64,000 bases of DNA. Source: Spirometra erinaceieuropaei. Taxonomy: Eukaryota; Platyhelminthes; Cestoda; Diphyllobothriidea; Diphyllobothriidae. The notes under the pieces are model-generated. The model saw only the letters and a list, made by a program, of their open reading frames with translations. It was not told the DNA's origin and searched no databases. The stretch is from NCBI GenBank assembly GCA_902702965.1, contig CACRXP010000996.1:137070-201069 (forward strand), read 5' to 3'. Positions 46,810-57,799 of the stretch are shown here, piece after piece. Position numbers and translations under genes: made by a program. Positions within the stretch are counted from its first letter, which is position 1; every line of letters begins with the position of its first letter.

Positions 46810-46840
<31 letters not shown>
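46808..46840. repeat. (TA)n microsatellite
   Basis: About 16 TA units directly abutting the inverted end of repeat family B. Similar tracts border other elements at 48619, 49042, 57785, 58376 and 59393. Confidence 0.9.
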
Positions 46841-46984
46841 ATCAGAAGTGATATATATAGCGAAGAAAGTGTTTTAATAGAAAAAAATAGGAATCTTGTT
46901 AATTAACGCAAAACACCAAAACAGTCGATTTTACAAACTAGCAAACAATCAATATTCTTCGTCGTTTCTGCCGTAAGTATCTAG

Positions 46985-47440
46985 CGTATACGCTTTTGGG
47001 TATCAATTAATTTTTGCATCTTCCATTTTTATGTGAGATTCTTGTACCTGGCTTTAAATTCAATATGCCGACTTCGGTGCAAATTGTCCAAGTGTGTGGC
47101 TCCAAGAAAATATCGGTTTTTTGTATTATAGCAGATTCGGACGATTATAACATTGTGAGATGCAAGTGTATGTCCATTATCTAATGCCTGCATGGTCAAT
47201 TGAGATAGGTTGTCTCGATACGTATCAGCCAACCCAATTTCGTGAATTCATGTGGAGGCTGACGTTTCATATTTGAAACAAAATACGGCATTGAACAATG
47301 TACGTGGGATCCTTTACACGATTACCTCCTTCTGCAGACAGCCAACCCTGTTAGTGTTTACAAGCTGACTATATAACGTAAATGTCGGTCTGAACACCAC
47401 ATTTTACAATTTTTCTTAGGCGTCTTTCAAGAACTGTAGG
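46985..47440 (-). mobile_element. PLE GIY-YIG fragment (family 2), antisense
   Basis: The minus strand reads VLERRLRKIVKCGVQ (linker), a broken FNAVFCFKYETSAST and IHEIGLADTYRDN block, then LSQLTMQALDNGHTLASHNV and HRSRHIEFKARYKNL, matching LSQVDMHTLDTGHTFAWDKA and NRHIELDAVYRNL at 58715-59170. An RT fragment on the opposite strand follows at 47590. Confidence 0.65.
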
Positions 47441-47589
47441 CATACTTTTTTAATGTATGCGAGAGTTAGCCAAGTGGTTGCTTTAAGCTTCTACTGAGAA
47501 ATATATAGTTCCTCCACTTTTGGCTCTTGTTTTCTCACGCATCGACATCCAATATCTCTAGGGTAAGGATTTTAGAAAGATAATTCAGA

Positions 47590-47890
47590 CAGGTGATGTA
47601 GATGTGGTGTGTAAACGTCTTCGTACAAGCTGCCCAAAATTCACAAAACCGAAGTTCCATTCCCACCAATTGTATCATTTATAGATGCATCCAATTACAA
47701 AATTGTCAAGTGGCTCTTCTACCTCCTTCACCCATTTTCAAAAGATTGTGATAGTTCCAATGACCTCTCTACAGCATTTATAAAGAAATTAAGAGTATTA
47801 CAATGGCCGCTGACGAAATAGCGGTATACATTGACATCGTATTTTGTTCACATTCATTCCACTATATGTAGCGATGAAATGTTATTGAAA
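47590..47890 (+). mobile_element. PLE RT fragment, opposite strand to neighbouring GIY-YIG
   Basis: YKLPKIHKTEVPFPPIVSFI, then DASNYKIVKWLFYLLHPF is the YGLPKxHKPGxPLRPIVS block. It is followed by DLSTAFIKKLRVL and a decayed SFDxxSLFTS block (about 47830). Only about 100 codons survive. Confidence 0.65.
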
Positions 47891-47999
47891 GGCGAGAAAA
47901 CCTACCTCAAATGACCATGCAAACACCAGATACACAGCGGAAACTAATTATTAGTTAAGTTCATGTTTTGACTGTCTTTCGTGTGTTTGACCAATTTTG

Positions 48000-48600
48000 G
48001 CGCCGATTCCGGGAACGGGTGTCGGCACATGGAAATGAAGTATTTACTGTTTCATAATAGTGTTCTATTTTTAAAGCAATTTCCTCGGGATGCCAGCCGG
48101 AGGACAATATATGGTTCACAAAATGAAGCAACGGATTTAGCCCATTTAATTAACTTTACAAGCAACATAGTTATATGCAGAGACTTGACAATTTATGAAC
48201 GGCCATTTCACGATATTTAAAAGTCCCACAAATAAAACGTTTTAAAAAACCGAACTATGTCCGTCCTTTAAGTATAACATTAGAAAAAGACGTAATTTTC
48301 TACCGAATGACCGGACGAATGGATATTTTTGTGCATTTTTCCCATGAACTATAATAAAACATTCTGCGGCATCGAAAATAAAATAGAAATAGTCATGCTA
48401 CTTAGGTAGTCATCTTTTACAGTTTGTAGTTTTCGTACGCAGCCGACAGAAGGTTCATTCTGAAGCCGGCATTTTTGAGGTAACTGCAATATTATAGAAT
48501 TATTTTGCTGGCGGACTAATTATAAAACACTTCCTAATTACTCTTTTCGAAACGAAAACGCATTTTGGAATTTCGGTTGACATTTCATGAGCCTAACCAC
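48000..48600 (-). repeat. Repeat family C, copy 3
   Basis: Read on the minus strand it begins TTAGGCTCATGAAATGTCAA, then CCGAAATTCCAAAATGCG, and continues with CGGTAGAAAATTACGTC, collinear with the copies at 17324 and 39312. Its far end is not clear. Confidence 0.55.
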
Positions 48601-48639
48601 TTAGTGTGTATACTCACAAATATATATATATATATATAT

Positions 48640-49062
48640 CCCAGAAATTTAACTCGAAGTCCTGCAATGGGTAATATCTGAAATTATTCAGTTGATGATT
48701 CTCCGGAGTTCATTTACCAGAAACCGCTAGAGAACGCTGGGGGTCCCACTGAAGAGCTGAATCCCTTGCAGTTCTGTCACGCAGCGACAGAATATCGGCA
48801 AAACACGTGTCTGGGCTTTAAGCAAGTATCTATCTCGGGAGTACGGTATAACGCCTTTACGATATGGGTTTCATACTACTCGTAGTATACTTGTTAGTAG
48901 AATGGGCATCACGTGGTCATTTCACAGTATTTGATTGTGTTCGACTCGAATGCTCTTGAAGTTTATGTTCTTACCCCATAAGATCACGTCCCAGAGATTT
49001 AACTCCATGTCCTGCAATGAGTAATTTCTGAAATTAATCACTTGATATATATATATATATAT
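48640..49062 (+). repeat. Repeat family A, copy with a second partial unit
   Basis: Starts after a (TA)n tract with CCCAGAAATTTAACTC, holds CGCTAGAGAACGCTGGGGGT, ACACGTGTCTGGGCTTT, GGGAGTACGGTATAA and ACTACTCGTAGTATAC, and at 48988 begins a second unit (CCCAGAGATTTAACTCCATG) that ends in another (TA)n tract at 49042-49062. Confidence 0.75.
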
Positions 49063-50005
49063 TTGTAAATGTTTAGCTCGCAGGATGAGAACGATATTTC
49101 TCGTTTATTAAGAAATCGGTGACATAAACGCATCGTTTGCCCACGAGACTTACTTTTAGTATCCGCAATCTAGCTGTTTGAAGCTCAGGCGTTTCTTTTT
49201 TCTTGAACAGAGCACCAACGATTTATATTCTCACTTGGGCCTCTTCACCGTGAGATGCTAATCTACGTGCAGGTTTGCACATCTCGGGGATACTCATGTA
49301 CGGAACTATACAATTAGTGACTACATAAATGTCTCTATGAGTATTCCAGGTTTCAATCAAATTTTTGTTGACAGTAGGGCATAATGTGTTCTAAAACACA
49401 ACCAAAAATGCGAAGATGAGCATTGGCTGACAGCAACATGCATGCATCGTGAAGAACAGACACTATTAGTTTGGAAGAAGGAGATGCGATCCTTGGAACA
49501 AGAAGTTCATTCGCATGACAATTTGGATTTAAAGCCAAGCCAGTCAGCGAAAACGGTCACTGATAAGCACAATGACGTCGCTGAGAGCAAAAGTATTTAT
49601 AAGGCACCTTAGGCGCACAACTGCACACCTGCTGTAACTTCCAACTTTTATGTCCATAGATGCTGGCTAGTAGCACCTGAGGCCTTGGTTACCCCGACTT
49701 CATTAAAGTTGTTGCTTATTGATGTTTTATGCGTTAGGTTTTTAACATCGCTCTTACTCATGCGGTTGTTTTCATATACCAAACTATGCGCGAGATCGAC
49801 ATCGTCACTGATTATTCATTCATGCGAAATTAAATGCGCTTTGGAAGTATTGCGCATTAATCAAACTTATTGACTGTTCAAAAATTATTTCTGATGTCCA
49901 CTCGTCTTACTTCACGTCTCGAGTATTGCATCTCGGATCATTTGTATGCTGGGCCCACTGCAAATACTGTCTTATTGTCTATCTTGTCATTCGATTCTGC
50001 ATAAG
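49063..50005. other. Upstream sequence of the exon at 50006; no exon recognised
   Basis: A strong TATA-like GTATTTATAAGGC lies at about 49593-49605. The following 150 bases contain no 97-nt signal-peptide exon that I can find. An open frame at 49685-49873 starts with TTG and is hydrophobic but ends without a donor in the expected phase. Confidence 0.3.
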
Positions 50006-50547
50006 GTCGCCAGGATTGTGAATCCGGTCCGGACCATCAAATGCCTAATCTCGTGAAAAGTCTCCTCAAACGCCATATCCAGCGCAAAGAGTTCGTTCCA
50101 TTGCCAGCTTGTACGGGTTTAAACAGCGGCCGGATAACGGCCCTTATCTTTAACAATCGAGGCAATTGTTCAAGCGGACATTTCGGTCTGAACGCAAGAC
50201 ATCATGTGCATGTCTGCAAAGTAGAATTTATTGTTGCTGTGGAAACAATGGAGACGAACATATGCTCGTTTAATGGATGCGTTCTCCGACCGCGAATGAT
50301 CAGGATGCCAACGACGATCATTGGGGCCACATTCCTTGCCGATTATGACGCGATAGAACATTCGGAAGTATTTCGAATTCAAAGTGTGCGGGATCTGACG
50401 TTGGGCTCAGCGAATTACAAGCCTGATTGCAAAATTCAATTCTCGGTTAATGAAAATATTAACAATGACGAAGTGGTTGCTCTCGCAACCGTATGGGAAG
50501 TTTTCTGGAGGGCGATACCTCTTTCCTGTCAAACAGATCCCGTTTGA
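50006..50547 (+). CDS. Second exon of secreted-protein family gene 3
   Basis: The ATTCTGCATAAG acceptor is followed by a phase-1 exon of exactly 542 nt ending TGA. It reads RQDCESGPDHQMPNLVKSLL, FVPLPACTGLNSGRITALIF, NNRGNCSSG, HVHVCKVEFIVAVETM, NICSFNGC, FLADYDAIEHSEVFRIQ, LGSANYKPDC, EVVALATVWEV and LSCQTDPV. Nine or so cysteines and no membrane segment suggest a secreted, disulphide-bonded protein. Spliced to 41122-41218 it gives 212 residues, the same as gene 2. The open frame across the entire exon, against a background of broken elements, argues for selection. Confidence 0.7.
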
Positions 50548-50837
50548 ATGTCTTTTTTCCAAATAAAGTTCAAAAAGTAATAAAAATTTCTAGGAAACAG
50601 ATGCGACCGCTAGAAATTCTTCTGAGTTGCTTTCTAGAGCTCACCTATATGCTTCTATTAGGAAAATATTTTTTCGCTTGATCAAAACATATGAATGAGC
50701 ATGACTTCGCCCTTGCACATCCTTTGCACGCTCACCTATATGTCTTTTGTCTACTTTAACAGTTTGCTCGCGATGCAATAAGACGTCATGAGTAGTGAGT
50801 TGTCAGTTTACGTCCTGTCATTCGAAAAGTATTTGCT

Positions 50838-50934
50838 ATGAGTCAGCTACTGTATTTCACTTTCGCTTTTTCGATGGTAGCTGTGTTCATATGCCCGTGC
50901 AGGATAACGTCCACCGTCGGGGAGAATTCAAATT
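50838..50934 (+). CDS. First exon of the small secreted gene, copy B
   Basis: ATG opens 32 codons: MSQLLYFTFAFSMVAVFICP, then CRITSTVGENSN, plus one base. The length is 97 nt. The donor reads GCAAGT, a GC-type donor, where copy A has GTAAGT. The exon starts only 290 bases after the stop of gene 3 on the same strand, close enough for a shared transcript. A signal peptide is clear; the mature protein is not recognised. Confidence 0.5.
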
Positions 50935-51214
50935 GCAAGTAGTTATGAACGTATCATTGTCAGGGCACAAGTAGAGGTTGATTTAGTAGCAGTAAACCAG
51001 CAAAGAGATTTTACCATGTTTGCCAACGTCAGTCTGACACTCGTGGTCCGAGGTCAAGCCATTTGTAGCAGCCATGTGCGAGCAGAGACACAACAGAAAC
51101 AAGGGTGGTCTATGCCAAAATGAGCGTCAACGTCGTTGGTCTGTTCAGGAAATGGTCTGATAAACATTTTATACTGAGGACCGCTTCATTAGCTGTTGTG
51201 GATGAAATCTTCAG

Positions 51215-51372
51215 TCAAGATATCTGAGGCATTTGTGCAGAGGTACTCCACAGTATATTTATCCACGGTAAATTTCGCTAGTCTAATGGAAAGCGACTAT
51301 TGCAGATCCTCGGACTTTTCATCTATCTTGCAAAATTCACCCTTGACGTCACTTTATAATAAGAAACATTAA
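51215..51372 (+). CDS. Second exon of the small secreted gene, copy B
   Basis: After GAAATCTTCAG the phase-1 exon of 158 nt reads KISEAFVQRYSTVYLSTVNF, then ASLMESDYCRSSDFSSILQN and TAA at 51370-51372. The spliced product would be 84 residues. An alternative frame (VVYAKMSVNVVGLFRK, upstream of the acceptor) runs into a stop at the same place in both copies, which makes it the less likely reading. Confidence 0.4.
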
Positions 51373-51719
51373 TAACTGCAATGAACTCTTAATGATACGA
51401 ACTATGGGCTTGTATTTTGCATCATCTCACCCTGATTGAATGTGGTTATGATATGCAGAATCCGGAGCAAATGGCAACCGAGCGAAGTTTTCCTACGTAG
51501 TCTGCTAAAGGTAAGTTAACTTAAAGTGTCAAACAGATACACACGCCGAACACATTTACCTCATATTTTGAAACCATGTAAAATAAAATCGAATTACAAC
51601 TGTACCAAACTGGACATCACTGCCAAGGTCAAAATCGGTTAAAACGTGAAGCACATTGATATAAACTGAAGCGAAGACGCTTGGCAGTGGGATAATGGTC
51701 GGGAATGTTGGCGGCACAA

Positions 51720-54700
51720 ATAAAAACAAGGATTACCTGTTTGCAATTTTTGCCTCTGTAAGGATGGAAACAGCAACAACTTTAAAATTACTTTTAGATT
51801 GCTACAAGTTCCGACAATCGCCATTCCCACTATGATTAGTAATATACCAGAATTTGGCACGTGTGTTTCGAAGGATTTCTTTGATCATCGTTAACCAATT
51901 ACTCTGTGTAAAACTTCATGTCATTTGATATGCATATTTTAGAGATAATGGTTTCGAGGGAAAACTTGTGTAACAGCTACTCCCGGTAATGCAGATATCT
52001 TATCATCTGCGTACGGTGGAGTGGACATTTTCCGGCATTATTGCTAACTCTAAAAGAAGACCTCGCCATGACAGAGACGGCGAACTCAAGACTATCCGAT
52101 GTTTGAAGGTCATTTTGTACAGTTTTCTTGCTGAGACGTTCAAACAGACCTTACCACAGTGCATATGACTGCATTCCAGAAATACGATGGCGTCTGTAAC
52201 TATATGCCGTCATAAGCTAGACGTCAGCAAAATACTTAGAAACCAGACGAAGCTTTGATTTTCCTAACATCTCACAACGATTGACAGCATTATCGGGACA
52301 ATTCTAAGCCGAAACGCATGCCACGATCTTTGATATTAGTGCAGATGTTTTGAAATAGGAGAAGACTAATGCCAGACACAATCCTTTAGGTCACAATCTG
52401 TCGAAAACAACGTAACGATAGTCAGAAATCGGTTTGTTTTTGTCTAGTGTTAGCGTCGCAAAAGAGTTCCCCTTTAAAATGCCGATTACTACCTAACTGT
52501 GGAAATTCTATGAGCAACACTGCCAAATAATTCGACAGATTGAAGTATTTTTAAAAAAAGTAACTTACTCCAAAGTTACTTATTCGAAGCCTTTTGAACC
52601 GATGGATTTATATCGGCTAGTTGGAACATAATCTGTGTGCGAGGAACAGAGCACTCCCTTCATTTTCCTACCAGTTCCAGTGATTTATTGCCGGATGATC
52701 TCTTATATTTTAATGACTCATTCGACATATTGAGTCATATTGAGTCAAGTATAGTTTTACTGTTATAACACTTTGTGAATGCGTAGCATACTGATTCCAA
52801 AAAGTTGGTCGAGAGCATAGGAGTGTTTAATTTCCTGAATGATATTGGTAGCATGTGTGTGATTATAAGGCACACAAACATTATAATGTGTAATCTTTTT
52901 TTATTCAGGCATGTAACATTCCTTTAATAAGGCCGTATATAATAATTTAACTAACACTACCGGAGTACAACCTCTTAGCCTGCTGTTAGCTTTCGTTATG
53001 CTCAACCGGCATTAACCGCATTTTAATGGCCAGAAAATTTAGTACACGTTATATCTCGAAATTGCAATCGCGAGCAAACTGATTTTCTTGCTGCAATAGG
53101 GTAAACGCATAATGCAGTACATTAGCCCTCATATTCCAAATTCACAGAGTTCTCAACGCCAAGATATCATATTCCAACATCCTCAGTGCAGCTGCAGACG
53201 GATCACGCCCACGAGGAAACGTGGATCAAACGTCGCCTCTTCTTAACGTTCGCTATTTCATCCTAACGACACTCCAATTTGTACACACTGTCTGACTTAT
53301 TATAAAACACCTTAGTCAATAGTGTTTCCCCAGGCTACCACCACCTTTGTTTGCGCAGTATTTCTTCCTTTGAGGAAGGCCGATCGGTTTGAACACTGAA
53401 TCGCTCATTAAAATAAAAAATAAAGCCGACCGTCTTGGCATACTCATGTCTATCTTAAGCATTTTCGTAATGTTATCGTGAAACTATCGCCGGTCATGTG
53501 AAATCAAACTCATTCTCCGGGGTCACTATGCAGCATGACGGAAATTATTATTGGACGCATCATATTGCTTTTACGTGGAATGCAAGCGTTCGCTCCCATT
53601 CACCAATTTACTTCAATACTGTTGCCCGTGATGCTTTAGACATGATGACGTGGAGAGTACGGTGATTCGCTACTAACAGCACAGGTAATAAGTTAGCACC
53701 TTTGCTGGTAGGAAGGAATCATCCTAGCATAATTTATACTACTTGCTGCATGTTGGTAAAAAGAATATTACGCGGTTAGACGCTGTGGCTGATTGAATTC
53801 GGCCCAAACATTCATAAAAATATCTAAGGTTTGTGTCTAAAGACCCTGAATATACTGATCTACCCTAAGTTCGCAGTTAAACCCTAAAAAATTAAATGAC
53901 CGGAAGAGTTAAATTTAGTCCACAGTCAGTCTTTTCTAAACAAATGCCTTCTGTAAGTAGATATTTTTGACCTTTTTCCACGGTAATGGCTGGGATGATG
54001 CGCAGGCTCAGTCTCACACAGAGGCATGTTCCTTTCAATCGACAGGTTGGCGGTTGCTGGCACGTATTTCCAATGGGATGCGTAGTTGGGTAGGGACTTT
54101 TAACATCCTGCAGACTGGCTATTTGCGACTGCATTTTCCATGTGCCATAATATGGTTAGTACAGCCCGATGGAATTCAGAATTAAGTTGCAAATGTCCCG
54201 ATTAATTTACACTAGCATGATTAAACTGAATACTTACTGAGGGTAAACATTGGTGAAGATGAATGATTGCTGAAATGACAACGGGTGAAAATTCGCGATG
54301 GCGACAGTAGCGCCAACGAGTACTTTTGATTCGGGATTTGTAGTTGAATCAGTTCTGTAAAGGTTGGAGTTGATAGTGTCCCAACACGAAAGGCAGAAAT
54401 ATTGGGCATAATATGTGGTTTATATATCAGAGCTCATTAAAAGGATCTGCTGTCGACATTCGAATAAAATTAGAATACCATCCTTCTAGACATGCAATCT
54501 AGGATGGAGAAAGCGGAAAGCAATCAGCTTGCTCCCCTTGATGTTTTCCTTGGTCACAACTATTTTGGTTACCAATTTGTCTACCTATTCAGGAAATCGA
54601 CCGGTAGGATGTGATTACTGCGTCTCAACATCAACCACACCAACAGCGATGAAAACATTTAAGTGAGGGCACTATATAGTCGTGTACAGATTGACTACAG

Positions 54701-54990
54701 AGAACAGGAAGACATGACTGCCGATTGCCATATCACTGAGATATGCTTATAGCGAACGGCTACTTGCGCAAGTTTGTGTATCCACGTATGTCTACATAAA
54801 TCAGCAAGCATCCCCAAGTTCAGCCATCGGTAGCAGCCGCCAAGAAATCTGCGGAAATGCCAGCCAGCTCCTCGCACAACTTCGCGTTACGATTACACGC
54901 AGAAAATGTGCAGAAATCAAAGGAAACTGCGGGAAACGTGGTGAGTAGAATTTGACATTACAAACGTTGGCACTTTGAAGATTCTCGAAA
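51720..54990. other. No gene recognised
   Basis: No frame with a motif, no repeat landmark and no exon of the secreted family that I can find. A direct repeat TATTGAGTCATATTGAGTCA near 52727-52745 is the only local structure. Confidence 0.3.
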
Positions 54991-55052
54991 TCGCAGGTCA
55001 TATGAGACTAACTGCTTAACCGTGGCGAAATGGAAGCATAGATGTAAGCAGA

Positions 55053-55110
55053 TGTGAAGAAGAAGAAGAAGAAGAAGAAGGGATAGAAGAGGAGGAAGAA
55101 GAAGGGCCGA
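55053..55110. repeat. (GAA)n-rich purine tract
   Basis: Starts as a clean GAA/AAG run at 55053-55080 and becomes an imperfect GGAAGAA run to 55107. Simple repeat; no function inferred. Confidence 0.9.
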
Positions 55111-55229
55111 GTGCTGGAACAATCAGCCAAGTTGCCTGATAATTCGGGTTGTCGCTTGAAGTCAACATCAGAAGCAACACCAGATACAGGTAGTTCATGC
55201 GCCAATGGCCGAAGTACTAGTGGGCTGCA

Positions 55230-55520
55230 ATCACCATGCTACTGCATACCTCATAAAATGCCCGGCATGGCGACTGCGTCCTTTGCATACGGCAGACCAT
55301 TGAGAATGAACTGCCTGTTTCTGATTTTGTTTCAGATGATGGGTTAGGGCAGGGATCCGAAGCGTCTTGTCATAGCCGCCGTGTGTACCTCTTCCATGTC
55401 GACACGGACCCCGTCAGGCAAATGCAGAAGATTTCCTCCCTAACCGAGTGGTTTCCGTTATTGCCCCGGCGCGAGGCTAGTGTGCGCCAAGATTTTTGTC
55501 CGTCTGTTGGCAACCATTGG
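55230..55520 (+). mobile_element. Possible PLE family 1 3' UTR remnant
   Basis: GCATGGCGACTGCGTCCT (55267) resembles GCATGGCGACTGCATCCT in the 3' UTR of the element at 33180 (35519), and both are followed by a GATGATGG motif (55336; 35589) and a CCGAA stretch. No coding part is left. Confidence 0.35.
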
Positions 55521-56182
55521 GGATGCAGCATTGATGTGTATTGAGCTCTTACCTAGATGGTGGCGATTCTCTGAGACACCAGTCATTGATAAATTGGTGT
55601 TGCATAGGGGAATGAAAGCGGCATGAGCAAATAGAAGAGCTTGTGCTGACTAGAGGGAACTGCCGCAGTACTTCGCGGTTAAACTGAAACGGTATGTAAA
55701 ACCGCCAGGAGAATTATTGTGCTATACAATTAGGAGTATCTAATAGATCAGGAAGGTCGACACGCCCTACAGAGCGTGCACCGTGACAGTGTGTTCTACA
55801 GTGGAAGACTTGGAGTTTGACGAGGTTATTGCTATATAATTTAAAGGGGCTGGAATTTGACAGAATATATATACAGTACCTGTGCTAACTCATGAAATGT
55901 CACGAATTAACACAGGTTAACGCCTTTAACGCAAAATCGGTAAACACTACGGCTCCCAAAGTCTGATAGCGGAAAATAAACGATGTGCCAAAGAAATAAA
56001 GCAAAGTTTGGTTAAGAAAATATTATTTACTGAGATAAAATAAATAATTTTCGACAAAAGTCACATTTTCGAGAAACGCCTATATTACAACCAAGTTAAT
56101 AAAGGCTACCTATGAGGACGTATAAAGGAGGAGGGCGCATAAAAGGTCAAAAATAATTAAGGACAGAAACAGATAAAAAAAA

Positions 56183-57215
56183 TTAGTACTTTGTAGATTG
56201 TCCATTCGAATTAATAACAGCAGAAAGTCTGTCCGACATAGACATGACAAGGTTATCTATGGTGGATTGTAAAATGTAATTATTGAGTATGAAATCCAAT
56301 TTTTCCTGCATTGAAAGAGTCTTCTTAGCTTTGTGCCAATTTCTTTTGACTATTTCAAAAATATTTTCGATTGGATTAAGGTCGGGACTGTTGGCCGGGA
56401 TGAAAATGGATTGGAGGCCAATTGCGGAGAGCGTGGTTGTTGTCTAAAATGTTAGATTATGTTTGCAAGCGGCATCAAATTCGTACCTCTTTAGAGCGGT
56501 GGACAGGTGCATTGTCCTGCAAAATTACAGTATCCATTTGGCGCCGACTTATGCCGTTGTAGCCGAAAGCATCCTTGACAATTGCAATGAACACCTTGCT
56601 GTTGATGGTGTCGGATGTTGACCGCCAGACAGGCCGCTCACCGAATTTAATCGCCATCCAAACCATCATCCGCCGACAGTTCTTGAATGTTGCCGTCGGT
56701 GTAGTATGTTCTCTTGGGAAGTTCTTTCCACATATGACAGTTTGGAGCGACTTCGTAGGCTTGTCTAAAAATAGAACCTCATCGCAGAAGAAAATGCTCT
56801 TCCAAAATGAAGATCTGTTTTCAATATAATTCTTAGCAAATAAAAGCCGTTCTCTAATTAGTTTTCTACTTAAATATGGCTTAATCATGGCCTTCTGCCG
56901 CTGCAGTTCAAATTCCTTCATCCTTTTTCTAATGATGTTCATAGAAAACATCGGCAGATGTTCCCGCTGAATGGCCTCAATGGGCATGTAATGAAACTTT
57001 TTTAATGTACGACGAATAAAATCGTCGTCTTGCTTACTTGTGGACCGTTTTGGTCCCCCTATCTTATTTCTAGGAACAGTTTTATCATTAATAATGCGCC
57101 ACAGAGTGACCTTGCTAATATTGAAAATATTAGCTAACGACTCACGCGGGATTCCTTCTGCCGCTAATTTTCAAATGCGCTGGAAGTCAACTTCGGATAA
57201 GTATTGTTTAGGCAT
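56183..57215 (-). pseudogene. Mariner transposase, copy 2, one early stop
   Basis: MPKQYLSEVDFQRI starts at 57215 and is followed by a TGA (57173-57171) where copy 1 has CGA, a C-to-T change. The frame then continues through a helix-turn-helix (LANIFNISKVTLWRIINDKT), IRRTLKKFHYMPIEAIQREH, FFCDEVLFLDKPTK (first Asp) and ILQDNAPVHRSKE (second Asp). A 43-bp intron follows (56486-56444), then TTTTLSAIGLQSIFIPANSP and DLNPIENIFEIVKRN (Glu). All three catalytic residues are present. Apart from the stop the splice form is open to TAA at 56185-56183. Confidence 0.9.
56444..56486 (-). other. 43-bp intron in the mariner transposase (copy 2)
   Basis: Same position and length as 32515-32557 in copy 1, with GTACGAATTT at the 5' end and ACATTTTAG at the 3' end. 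Removing it restores 34 residues between Asp and Glu. Confidence 0.75.
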
Positions 57216-57799
57216 AGTTATCATTTGGCGTGGCAGAGCAAAGTGACGGCATGTCGCGCGAACTCAATATATATTCGTTTACGACACGCATTTTCAGTCT
57301 GGTAAAACAATCACACTGATAAACTTTTTTATTTCGGTATTTTGAAACATAAAACTTTACGAATTTGTAAAATAGAATTTTTAGATAAAGAATCGCACGT
57401 TATTTCCTGAACACAATAAGAAATAATTTATCTGCATTTCCCTGATTTTGTTGATATTGAAATTTAATTTTTTCTTTTTGTTCGAAAGTTTATCAAAAAA
57501 TTTCGTCCTTTTATTAATCTTCTTAAACAGATTAATAAGGTTACACAAAGAATTTCCATCCGAAAGCTTTAATAGCGTAGGAAACTGCTTGAATATCAGG
57601 AATCCTCCGATTTCGCCTTAATCCGGCCCGTTTTCTATTTAATATACAGATCCGTATCAAACTTTCCTTCAGAAAACGGTCTTTTCGTCCTTATTTCAAC
57701 CAAATAAACACAAATAACGACACCAAAAATACACTACATTGTCCACTATAATTTTGACCTCGGCATTTCATGAGTTTGCACAGGTATATATATATATAT

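Larger units (their letters stand above)
50270..51715 (+). repeat. Segmental duplication, copy B
   Basis: Partner of 23010-24400. It includes the 3' half of the gene 3 second exon, a 290-bp intergenic gap, both exons of the small secreted gene and about 340 bp downstream. This copy keeps the ATG of the small gene and the intact large exon, so it is the better candidate for the ancestral arrangement. Confidence 0.75.
55879..57784 (-). mobile_element. Tc1/mariner transposon, copy 2
   Basis: The 1906-bp element has terminal repeats CCTGTGCTAACTCATG (left) and, read inward from the right, CCTGTGCAAACTCATG, with flanking TA. The right flank is a (TA)n tract, so the insertion went into a microsatellite edge. 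The left end has the 38-bp hairpin (55879-55916), equivalent to the right end of copy 1. Better preserved than copy 1. Confidence 0.93.

Noticed and set aside
46808..46840. CRISPR-like or origin-like array at repeat B and TA tract
   Set aside because: Units are long, partly inverted and lack regular spacers; the context is a eukaryotic repeat family.
52720..52750. TTGAGTCA-type direct repeat as a regulatory array
   Set aside because: Only two or three units, no gene within a kilobase and no second occurrence in the window.
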